Shown: positions 33,341 through 39,715 of the stretch, piece by piece
Numbering within the stretch: position 1 is the first letter of the stretch
How the letters are laid out: every line of letters starts with the position of its first letter
DNA from: Auritidibacter sp. Marseille-P8566
GTDB taxonomy: Bacteria > Actinomycetota > Actinomycetes > Actinomycetales > Microbacteriaceae
Reading direction: 5' to 3'
NCBI GenBank assembly: GCA_945896925.1
Contig: CAMDEV010000004.1
Span: 1-39,715 of the forward strand
DNA: 39,715 bases
The notes under the pieces: generated by a model
Database searches by the model: none
Told to the model about the DNA's origin: nothing
Seen by the model: the letters and a program-made list of their open reading frames with translations, nothing else
Made by a program: the position numbers and the translations under genes

Positions 33341-34929
33341 TGTCACTTAAAGTAAACGTTCAGGGTCTTGCAGCTGATGCTGTAAAGAACACCATTGACG
33401 AGTTGGTTTCACAAGGCATTGCTAGTCGCATAGCAAACAAGGACTTTACTGTTTGGGGTAAGGAAGCTGAATCTGAATCAGCAATTCGTCTCGGCTGGGT
33501 TAACTCAGCAAGCGACTCTGCTCCCCTAATTCCCGAGATTCTCGCTCTACGCGAATCCTTCTTGAACGCTGGCGTAAACCGTTTTGTTTTGTGTGGCATG
33601 GGTGGCTCATCGCTTGCTCCTGAGGTTATAACTAAGAACTACGGTGTTGAACTAGTAGTACTAGATTCAACTGAGCCTGAGCAGGTGCGCAATGTAGTTG
33701 CTAAGGACATCGAAAGAACTGCAATTGTTGTTTCTTCTAAGTCTGGATCAACTGTTGAAACAGATTCACAGAAGAGAATCTTCGAAGAAGCCTTCACTAA
33801 GGCTGGAATTGAGAAGACTGAGCGAATCATCATTGTCACTGACCCAGGCTCTCCAATGGAAGCAGCTGCCAAGGCAGATGGCTACCGTATCTTCAATGCA
33901 GACCCAGCTGTTGGTGGACGCTACTCAGCGCTAACCGCATTTGGTCTAGTGCCATCAGGTCTTGCTGGTGCAAATATCGCAGAACTTGTTGAACAGGCAC
34001 AGTCAGTGTCTGCTCTGCTAGCTTCAGATGACTCAGCTAACCCAGGTCTAGTGCTCGGTGCGGCTATGGCTAGAACTGCTGGTCTCTCAACATACAAGGA
34101 CAAGTTAGGCCTACTAGCAGACCCATCTTTGCCTGGGTTTGGTGACTGGGCAGAACAACTAATCGCGGAGTCAACTGGAAAGATCGACAAAGGTATTTTG
34201 CCAGTAGTGCTAGAGGCAAACAGTTTTGAAGTTTCTGCAGCGCAGAAGGATCTCTTGGTAGCGAAAGTCTCTGCAAACGCGAACAATTCAGGAGATCTTT
34301 CTGTCAGCGGCCCATTAGGAGCGCAGTTCCTGCTTTGGGAGTATGCAACAGTAGTTGCTGGCTATCTACTCGGAGTGAACCCATTCGATCAGCCAGATGT
34401 TGAGTCAGCAAAGATTGCTGCTCGCGGAATGCTTGAGCAGCGCGCTGCTATCTCGTCCCCTGCATTCGTATCTGGCGGCATTGAAGTTCGTGCACTAAAT
34501 CTAGATTTTTCTGCTCACACAGATGTGGCTTCATCAATTGCTGCACTTCTAGGTCAGCTTGCTGAAGATGGCTTCGTTTCAGTTCATGCCTACCTAAACC
34601 GTGAGTCTGATCTTTCAGCAGAGCAACTTCGCAACGCTCTTGCTAGCAAGAGCTCTCGTCCAACCACCTTCGGTTGGGCTCCTAGATTCCTGCACTCAAC
34701 TGGTCAGTATCACAAGGGCGGACCTAAGCAAGGCGTTTATCTGCAGTTGATCTCAAAGAATGACGTTGATGTTCAGGTTCCTGGCCGAGACTTCACTCTT
34801 GGAGAATTGATCGCGTCTCAGGCTGCTGGAGATGCAAAGGTGCTTGCAGATCTCGGTAGACCAGTTTTGAGCTTGACACTAAGCAACCCGATTTCTGATT
34901 ACGCAGCAATTGTGAAGGCTATAGGTTAA
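33340..34929 (+). CDS. pgi: Glucose-6-phosphate isomerase
   Basis: Interconverts glucose 6-phosphate and fructose 6-phosphate, feeding G6PDH next in the operon. The 529 residues have two SIS sugar-isomerase domains: C-G-M-G-G-S-S-L-A-P-E (about 86-96), S-S-K-S-G-S-T-V-E-T (about 131-140), and L-H-S-T-G-Q-Y-H-K-G-G (about 450-460) in the C-terminal half. The sequence resembles the branch found fused or adjacent to transaldolase in actinobacteria and cyanobacteria rather than the E. coli type. One-base overlap with tal indicates coupling. Confidence 0.93.
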   Translation: MSLKVNVQGLAADAVKNTIDELVSQGIASRIANKDFTVWGKEAESESAIRLGWVNSASDSAPLIPEILALRESFLNAGVNRFVLCGMGGSSLAPEVITKNYGVELVVLDSTEPEQVRNVVAKDIERTAIVVSSKSGSTVETDSQKRIFEEAFTKAGIEKTERIIIVTDPGSPMEAAAKADGYRIFNADPAVGGRYSALTAFGLVPSGLAGANIAELVEQAQSVSALLASDDSANPGLVLGAAMARTAGLSTYKDKLGLLADPSLPGFGDWAEQLIAESTGKIDKGILPVVLEANSFEVSAAQKDLLVAKVSANANNSGDLSVSGPLGAQFLLWEYATVVAGYLLGVNPFDQPDVESAKIAARGMLEQRAAISSPAFVSGGIEVRALNLDFSAHTDVASSIAALLGQLAEDGFVSVHAYLNRESDLSAEQLRNALASKSSRPTTFGWAPRFLHSTGQYHKGGPKQGVYLQLISKNDVDVQVPGRDFTLGELIASQAAGDAKVLADLGRPVLSLTLSNPISDYAAIVKAIG

Positions 34930-34938
34930 GGAAAACAA

Positions 34939-36480
34939 TTGAGCCCAGTAAAGATAGCTCCTGGTCAGAACCCACTCCGTGATCCTGCTGACAGAAGACT
35001 AAACCGCATTGCGGGACCTTCGGGCCTAATCATTTTCGGTGTTACCGGTGACCTTAGCCGTAAAAAGCTAATGCCTGCCGTTTATGACCTGGCTAACCGT
35101 GGATTACTTCCACCAGGTTTCTCGCTAGTTGGTTTTGCGAGACGAGATTGGGAAGACCAAGACTTTGGTCAGGTAGTTCACGATGCTGTTAGACAGTATG
35201 CGAGAACTCCTTGGAGCGAAGAAGTTTGGGCTCAACTATCTCAGGGCATCAGATTCGTCTCTGGTGAATTCGGCGACGATGCTGCCTTCGACAAGCTCAG
35301 GGAAACCATCGAAACCCTAGATGCTGAACGTGGCACCAACGGCAACCACGCTTTCTATCTAAGCATTCCCCCAAAGGCCTTTCCTCTGGTAACTCAGCAA
35401 CTTTCAAGATCAGGTTTGGCGGATCCAAAGCCTAATCAGTTCAGACGTGTTGTTATCGAGAAACCATTCGGTCACGACCTCCAGTCAGCAAGAGAACTTA
35501 ACGAAGTTGTTGAATCTGTTTTTCCTGCAGATTCAATCTTCCGTATTGACCACTACCTCGGTAAGGAAACAGTTCAGAACATCCTTGCATTGAGATTCGC
35601 AAACCAGCTCTATGAGCCGCTTTGGAACAACAACTACATCGACCACGTACAGATCACAATGGCTGAAGATATCGGTGTTGGTGGTAGAGCTGGATACTAC
35701 GACGGCATCGGTGCTGCTCGTGACGTTATTCAAAACCACTTGCTCCAGCTACTTGCTCTAACAGCAATGGAAGAGCCGGTTTCATTCGATGCTTCTGATC
35801 TTCGTGCTGAGAAAGAGAAAGTTCTCTCTGCGGTCCGTCTACCTGATGACCTCGGTAGATACACAGCACGCGGTCAATACACCGGTGGCTGGCAAGGTGG
35901 CGAAAAGGTTGAAGGCTTCCTAGAAGAAGAAGGAATGAACCCTAAGTCTGTCACAGAGACTTTCGCTGCCATGAGACTGGATATCAACACCCGTCGTTGG
36001 GCGGGAGTTCCTTTCTATCTACGTGCGGGTAAACGCCTAGGTAGAAGAGTTACTGAGATCGCGGTTGTATTCAAGCGTGCTCCTCAGCAGATCTTTGGTG
36101 AGTCTCAGACTTCAGCTCTAGGTCAAAACGCTTTGGTTATCCGTGTTCAACCAGACGAAGGTGTGACCATCCGATTTGGATCTAAGGTTCCTGGTGTTGG
36201 TATGCAGGTAAGAGATGTGACCATGGACTTTGGTTACGGACACGCATTCACGGAGGCTTCCCCTGAAGCCTATGAGCGTTTGATTCTTGACGTCCTGCTA
36301 GGTGATCCACCTCTGTTTCCTAGACATGAAGAAGTTGAACTTTCTTGGAAGATCCTCGACCCGATTGAAGAATTCTGGGCAAAGGCAGGTAAGCCTGAGC
36401 CTTATCGCCCTGGCACATGGGGTCCAGCTTCAGCTGACCGCATGATGGCAATTGACGGCAGAGCTTGGAGAAGACCATGA
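34939..36480 (+). CDS. zwf: Glucose-6-phosphate 1-dehydrogenase
   Basis: First enzyme of the oxidative pentose-phosphate pathway, producing NADPH and 6-phosphogluconolactone. The 513 residues carry the coenzyme motif G-V-T-G-D-L-S-R-K-K-L (about 33-43), E-K-P-F-G-H-D (about 174-180) and the substrate motif R-I-D-H-Y-L-G-K-E (about 200-208). The TTG start has AAGGAAAAC upstream, 9 nt after pgi. Overlaps opcA by ATGA. Confidence 0.97.
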   Translation: MSPVKIAPGQNPLRDPADRRLNRIAGPSGLIIFGVTGDLSRKKLMPAVYDLANRGLLPPGFSLVGFARRDWEDQDFGQVVHDAVRQYARTPWSEEVWAQLSQGIRFVSGEFGDDAAFDKLRETIETLDAERGTNGNHAFYLSIPPKAFPLVTQQLSRSGLADPKPNQFRRVVIEKPFGHDLQSARELNEVVESVFPADSIFRIDHYLGKETVQNILALRFANQLYEPLWNNNYIDHVQITMAEDIGVGGRAGYYDGIGAARDVIQNHLLQLLALTAMEEPVSFDASDLRAEKEKVLSAVRLPDDLGRYTARGQYTGGWQGGEKVEGFLEEEGMNPKSVTETFAAMRLDINTRRWAGVPFYLRAGKRLGRRVTEIAVVFKRAPQQIFGESQTSALGQNALVIRVQPDEGVTIRFGSKVPGVGMQVRDVTMDFGYGHAFTEASPEAYERLILDVLLGDPPLFPRHEEVELSWKILDPIEEFWAKAGKPEPYRPGTWGPASADRMMAIDGRAWRRP

Positions 36481-37430
36481 TCAAAGATTTACCTAATACC
36501 ACAATCTCAAAAGTCTCTAAAGAGCTAGTTCAGATTCGTGAAGAAGGTGGCGCTGTCGCGTTGGGTCGTGTACTAACCCTTCTTATCGAAACTGATTTCA
36601 AAGACCTAGAAGATTCAATCCTGGCTGCCAACGAGGCATCAAGAGCTCACCCTTGTCGAATCATTGTTCTAGCTAACAACGAGAAGGCAACTAAACAGTC
36701 AAGACTTGATGCTGAGATACGTGTTGGTGGAGATGCCGGAGCCTCAGAAGTAATCGTTCTCAAGGCCTACGGTGAGGCTTCAAGCGATCCAGAGTCTCTA
36801 GTGACTGGCTTACTTCTCCCAGATGCACCAGTGGTTGCTTGGTGGCCAGGTATCGCACCAGCAAAGCCATCAGCCTCTGCTATTGGAAGAATTGCTCAGC
36901 GAAGAATCACTGACGCTGCAGCCCAAAAAGATCCTCACGCTTGGCTGTCTAACCTTGCTAAAAACTATGCACCTGGTGACAGCGACTTCGCCTGGACCAG
37001 ATTGACGCTGTGGCGTGCTCAGCTGGCAGCAATTCTAGATCAGCCACCATACGACCCTGTTACCAGCGTTGTTGTGACCGGTGCAGTTGACTCCCCTAGT
37101 ACAGACCTGCTGGCTGCTTGGCTTGAAATGAAACTTAAAGTTGAAGTCAGTTTGGTTAGAACTGTTAGAGGTAAAGCAGTCGCAGGCATCAAGGGAGTGA
37201 AGTTGATCCGTAAGTCCGGAGATGTTGAAATTGTTCGAAATGTTCCAGATGTTGCAACGCTAATTCAGCCTGCTCAACCAACGAGAGACATTAGTCTTCC
37301 TAGAAGATTACGTCGTGACTGTTTAATTGAAGATCTGCGTCGCATGGATAGTGACGACGCTTTCGGAAAGCTGATTACTAAGGGATTTGGCACCAACCGC
37401 CAGGCTCCTAAGGTGTCAAACAAGAAGTAA
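36477..37430 (+). CDS. opcA: Glucose-6-phosphate dehydrogenase assembly protein OpcA
   Basis: Allosteric or assembly partner of G6PDH in actinobacteria and cyanobacteria. The 317 residues begin at ATG 36477, which overlaps the zwf stop (ATGA); four extra upstream codons are unlikely. Typical segments are A-S-R-A-H-P-C-R-I-I-V-L (about 58-69), L-L-P-D-A-P-V-V-A-W-W-P-G (about 117-129) and a C-terminal R-R-L-R-R-D-C-L-I-E-D-L-R-R-M. It is cytoplasmic and has no known catalytic site. Confidence 0.95.
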   Translation: MIKDLPNTTISKVSKELVQIREEGGAVALGRVLTLLIETDFKDLEDSILAANEASRAHPCRIIVLANNEKATKQSRLDAEIRVGGDAGASEVIVLKAYGEASSDPESLVTGLLLPDAPVVAWWPGIAPAKPSASAIGRIAQRRITDAAAQKDPHAWLSNLAKNYAPGDSDFAWTRLTLWRAQLAAILDQPPYDPVTSVVVTGAVDSPSTDLLAAWLEMKLKVEVSLVRTVRGKAVAGIKGVKLIRKSGDVEIVRNVPDVATLIQPAQPTRDISLPRRLRRDCLIEDLRRMDSDDAFGKLITKGFGTNRQAPKVSNKK

Positions 37431-37432
37431 TC

Positions 37433-38173
37433 ATGGAAACTTCAACTGAGATTCGAAGAGCATTAAATTCTGCTGAGGTCGCTCAACTTGCAGCAAGAGA
37501 AATCATCGAGACACTTGAGCATGCCCTGACAAGTAAACCTATAGTAAATATTGCTCTTACTGGCGGCACTGTCGGAATCTTGACTCTCGCTGTCTTGGCT
37601 GAGCAGCCAGATCTTTCTCGCTTAGATTTCTCAAGGGTGCACTTCTGGTGGGGTGACGAGCGATACGTTGAATCAAATAGTTCAGATAGAAACGCTAATC
37701 AAGCAAGAGCTGCGTTTTTCGACAAGGTATCTGTTTCGGAAACTAACATCCATGAGTTCCCTGCTCGAGATCTTTCTGGAAAGCTTTCTGAAGGAAAGAA
37801 AGTCTTTGAACAGGATTTAGCTAAACACTTTGGTCCTGGAACTCCAGTTTTTGACCTAACTATTCTTGGCATGGGTCCTGACGGACACATTGCCTCGCTA
37901 TTCCCTGGCCATGAGGAACTCTCCGTTGGTGAAGTGGTTGTTGCTGAAAGTAATTCCCCTAAGCCACCGTCAGAACGTTTGAGTTTGAGCTTTAACGTGC
38001 TAAACGCTTCAGTAAAGATTATTTTTGTTGTCTCTGGTTTAGACAAGTCATCAGCTGTGACAGCAGTTCATACTGATGAGAATTGTGAGTTGCCAGCTGC
38101 AAAGATTCAAGCGCAGGGTGAAACAATTTGGTTTATCGACCAGGCTGCTGGTCAAGAATTTTGGAGCTGCTAA
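37433..38173 (+). CDS. pgl: 6-phosphogluconolactonase
   Basis: Hydrolyses 6-phosphogluconolactone made by G6PDH. The 246 residues of the SOL/DevB type contain L-T-G-G-T-V-G (about 42-48), the W-G-D-E-R-Y-V segment (about 73-79) and L-G-M-G-P-D-G-H-I-A-S-L-F-P-G (about 145-159). It lies 2 nt after opcA and ends the operon; 6-phosphogluconate dehydrogenase (gnd) is not in the window. The stop shares CTAA with the convergent rbpA stop. Confidence 0.96.
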   Translation: METSTEIRRALNSAEVAQLAAREIIETLEHALTSKPIVNIALTGGTVGILTLAVLAEQPDLSRLDFSRVHFWWGDERYVESNSSDRNANQARAAFFDKVSVSETNIHEFPARDLSGKLSEGKKVFEQDLAKHFGPGTPVFDLTILGMGPDGHIASLFPGHEELSVGEVVVAESNSPKPPSERLSLSFNVLNASVKIIFVVSGLDKSSAVTAVHTDENCELPAAKIQAQGETIWFIDQAAGQEFWSC

Positions 38174-38577
38174 GCCTTTCTGGTTTTAGCGGCTTTCTTA
38201 GCCTCTGCCTTAGCTTCAGCTAGTAAGCGCTCTCTTCTCTCACGAACAGCGGCTACTGCCTCTTCTAAAAGTTCTCTAGCTTCAGCTGCGGTGCGACGTT
38301 CTTTTACGTAAGCAAGGTGAGTCTTATATGGCTCATGCTTAGCAATCTGAGGTGGGTTGTCTTTGTCTAGACCTGAAGGTAGACCACAGTGAGGGCAATC
38401 TAATTCGTTAGGGAGTTCTGCCGCGTCTACGCTTGCTGCGAATGATGGACTGAAAGAGTGGTTATTGAAGCAGTAGAAGGTTCTAGTGATTCGCTCAGCT
38501 TGAAAACCATTATCTTGCTCTCCCATTGGCCCCGCACCAACGCGAGAACCCCTGATTGCGCTTCCGTTACCGCTCAA
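38170..38577 (-). CDS. rbpA: RNA polymerase-binding protein RbpA
   Basis: Actinobacterial transcription activator that binds RNA polymerase and the primary sigma factor and stabilises open promoter complexes. The 135 residues include the N-terminal R-G-S-R-V-G-A-G-P-M-G (about 9-19), a core with Cys36, His40, Cys61 and Cys64 as probable zinc ligands, D-K-D-N-P-P, and the sigma-interacting E-P-Y-K-T-H-L-A-Y-V-K-E-R-R (about 82-95). A Lys/Ala/Arg-rich tail (about 112-135) makes it longer than the 111-residue mycobacterial protein. It follows secG by 3 nt. Confidence 0.95.
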   Translation of the reverse strand: MSGNGSAIRGSRVGAGPMGEQDNGFQAERITRTFYCFNNHSFSPSFAASVDAAELPNELDCPHCGLPSGLDKDNPPQIAKHEPYKTHLAYVKERRTAAEARELLEEAVAAVRERRERLLAEAKAEAKKAAKTRKA

Positions 38578-38580
38578 GAG

Positions 38581-38829
38581 TTATGCCCAAGAATAGGTTG
38601 ATGCAAGACCCAGGATCACAATTGTGACTACCCAGACCAGACCAAGGATTACGGTGATTCGGTTAAGGTTACGCTCTGCAACACCTGAAGATGTCATAGT
38701 TGTGTTAATTCCGCCACCGAACATGTCGCTCAGGCCGCCACCGCGACCCTTGTGAAGAAGGATCAGCAGGGTTAGCAGCAAGCTGGTAACTCCAAGGAGA
38801 ATTCTTAGAGCAATGAAAATACCGGTCAT
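38581..38829 (-). CDS. secG: Preprotein translocase subunit SecG
   Basis: Small membrane subunit of the SecYEG channel. The 82 residues have two hydrophobic helices (about 4-25 and 58-80) separated by the conserved L-L-H-K-G-R-G-G-G-L-S-D-M-F-G-G-G loop. It lies 47 nt after tpiA, the usual actinobacterial position. Confidence 0.94.
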   Translation of the reverse strand: MTGIFIALRILLGVTSLLLTLLILLHKGRGGGLSDMFGGGINTTMTSSGVAERNLNRITVILGLVWVVTIVILGLASTYSWA

Positions 38830-38876
38830 TTGAGAACTTTCGTCAATTATTAGGCTAAAAAACCTTACCTACCCAA

Positions 38877-39665
38877 TTATAAGGTCAGGTGCTTTAGAAA
38901 ACGGGCGATGCCAGAGAACTCATCAACGTCTAGGCTGGCTCCACCAACCAAAACTCCGTCAACTTCAGGGCTTTTCAGGAAACCAGCAACGTTAGCTGCC
39001 TTTACTGAGCCACCGTAGAGAATCCTTGTTGATTGGGCCAAATCAGCGCTAAAAGCCTCTGAAATAGCCTCTCTAATATTCAAAGCGACATTTGCGGCCT
39101 GTTCCGGGGTAGCAATCTGGCCGGTGCCAATAGCCCAAACAGGCTCATAGGCAACGATGAATTCGCCTAGCTTTTCATGGCCCGCTAGAGCTGCCAGAAT
39201 CTGTCTAACTGGGACTGCGGAAGGGCCCTCAGATTCCAACTCCTCTAGGGTCTCACCTACACAGATCACCGGGGTTAGACCGTGCTTGAAGGCAGCAGAC
39301 ACTTTAGCTTGGATAACTTCATCAGTCTCGCTGTGGTAAGAACGTCGCTCTGAGTGCCCAACCAAAACATATTTGGCGTCTAGTTTCTTCAGGAATGCAC
39401 CTGAGATTTCACCGGTGTATGCACCCGAATCAAACTTGCTTAGGTCCTGTGCACCTAGCTTGATTTCGAATTTCTCTGCATCAATTAAAGTCTGAACGCT
39501 TCTTAGATCGGTGAAGGGTGGGAAAACTGCCACTTCAGTCTTGGAGTAATCGTGATTAGCATCACTGAGTGTCCAAGCCAGCTTCTGAACCAATGCAATT
39601 GCTTGCTGGTGATCAAGGTTCATTTTCCAGTTACCCGCAATAAACGGAATACGCTCAATACTCAT
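38877..39665 (-). CDS. tpiA: Triosephosphate isomerase
   Basis: Interconverts dihydroxyacetone phosphate and glyceraldehyde 3-phosphate. The 262 residues form a TIM barrel with N-W-K-M-N (about 12-16, Lys14), the catalytic His in V-G-H-S-E-R-R (about 102-108), catalytic Glu in A-Y-E-P-V-W-A-I-G-T-G (about 171-181), and the G-G-S-V and G-G-A-S-L phosphate loops. ATGA overlap with the end of pgk shows the gap-pgk-tpiA type operon. Confidence 0.97.
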   Translation of the reverse strand: MSIERIPFIAGNWKMNLDHQQAIALVQKLAWTLSDANHDYSKTEVAVFPPFTDLRSVQTLIDAEKFEIKLGAQDLSKFDSGAYTGEISGAFLKKLDAKYVLVGHSERRSYHSETDEVIQAKVSAAFKHGLTPVICVGETLEELESEGPSAVPVRQILAALAGHEKLGEFIVAYEPVWAIGTGQIATPEQAANVALNIREAISEAFSADLAQSTRILYGGSVKAANVAGFLKSPEVDGVLVGGASLDVDEFSGIARFLKHLTL

Positions 39666-39715
39666 CGCAATACTTCCAAACCAGGCATAGCCTTACCTTC
39701 TAAGAACTCGAGGCT
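39662..39715 (-). CDS. pgk: Phosphoglycerate kinase, C-terminal end only
   Basis: The last 17 codons and stop of a gene entering from the right edge. The end S-L-E-F-L-E-G-K-A-M-P-G-L-E-V-L-R matches the usual phosphoglycerate kinase C-terminus, and the stop overlaps the tpiA ATG (ATGA), the expected glycolytic order. Too short for more detail. Confidence 0.85.
   Translation of the reverse strand, partial: SLEFLEGKAMPGLEVLR

Noticed and set aside
33921-34286. 121-codon open frame antisense to pgi
   Set aside because: Shadow of pgi without a ribosome site or family features.
1-39715. CRISPR arrays, insertion sequences, toxin-antitoxin or defence islands
   Set aside because: I saw no regular direct repeats, transposase, restriction or defence gene families on either strand.

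Overview
The window looks like core chromosome of a small-genome, low-GC (mid-40s % by eye) aquatic actinobacterium, most likely a planktonic Microbacteriaceae of the Luna/Rhodoluna/Aquiluna type. The basis is the actinobacterial marker set (RbpA, OpcA, PafB/PafC, HelY, DUF3099, SURF1, a fabG-fabI pair in mabA-inhA order, a tkt-tal-pgi-zwf-opcA-pgl run), a rhodopsin light-driven proton pump, and extreme compaction. I see no insertion sequence, prophage, integrase or CRISPR array, and no stretch longer than about 200 bases without a gene.

Layout. 1-8346 (minus) is a tight operon: HAD phosphatase, trmI, FKBP lipoprotein, pafB, pafC, a small membrane protein, tatA, tatC and helY (helY runs to the left edge). 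This is the gene order that flanks the Pup-proteasome locus in Mycobacterium, with that locus missing between trmI and pafB. 8402-14822 holds PAC2, uppP with a small acidic protein, tRNA-Leu(GAG), a Sir2 deacylase with a histidine phosphatase, a GT4 glycosyltransferase with an alpha/beta hydrolase, and a DEDDh exonuclease. 14872-20249 holds ribosomal protein L31 type B, an orphan ABC ATPase, serB, fabG-fabI, DUF3099-SURF1 and the rhodopsin. 20311-26596 holds an ABC-F ATPase, bioY and the iron-sulfur operon sufB-sufD-Rieske-sufC-sufT. 26746-30129 holds ctaA-phr facing ctaB (heme A/O synthesis and DNA photorepair). 30130-38173 is the pentose-phosphate operon. 38170-39715 (minus) is the end of a glycolytic operon: pgk (only its end), tpiA, secG and rbpA.

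The genes fit a sunlit, aerobic, streamlined life: heme-copper oxidase assembly (ctaA, ctaB, SURF1), light-driven proton pumping, photolyase and PafBC-type DNA-damage control, oxidative pentose-phosphate flux with an OpcA-controlled G6PDH, and an Fe-S assembly operon.

The most unusual signals are in genome organisation. Five convergent gene pairs overlap by exactly four bases so that both stop codons share one YTAR tetramer. Seven genes have a TANNNT -10 box 6-9 nt before the start codon, which predicts leaderless or nearly leaderless mRNAs. TTG is a frequent start. There are two clean palindromes at the suf and tkt promoters. The rhodopsin resembles proteorhodopsin more than classical actinorhodopsin at the carotenoid-antenna and histidine positions. 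I did not find a new multi-gene system.
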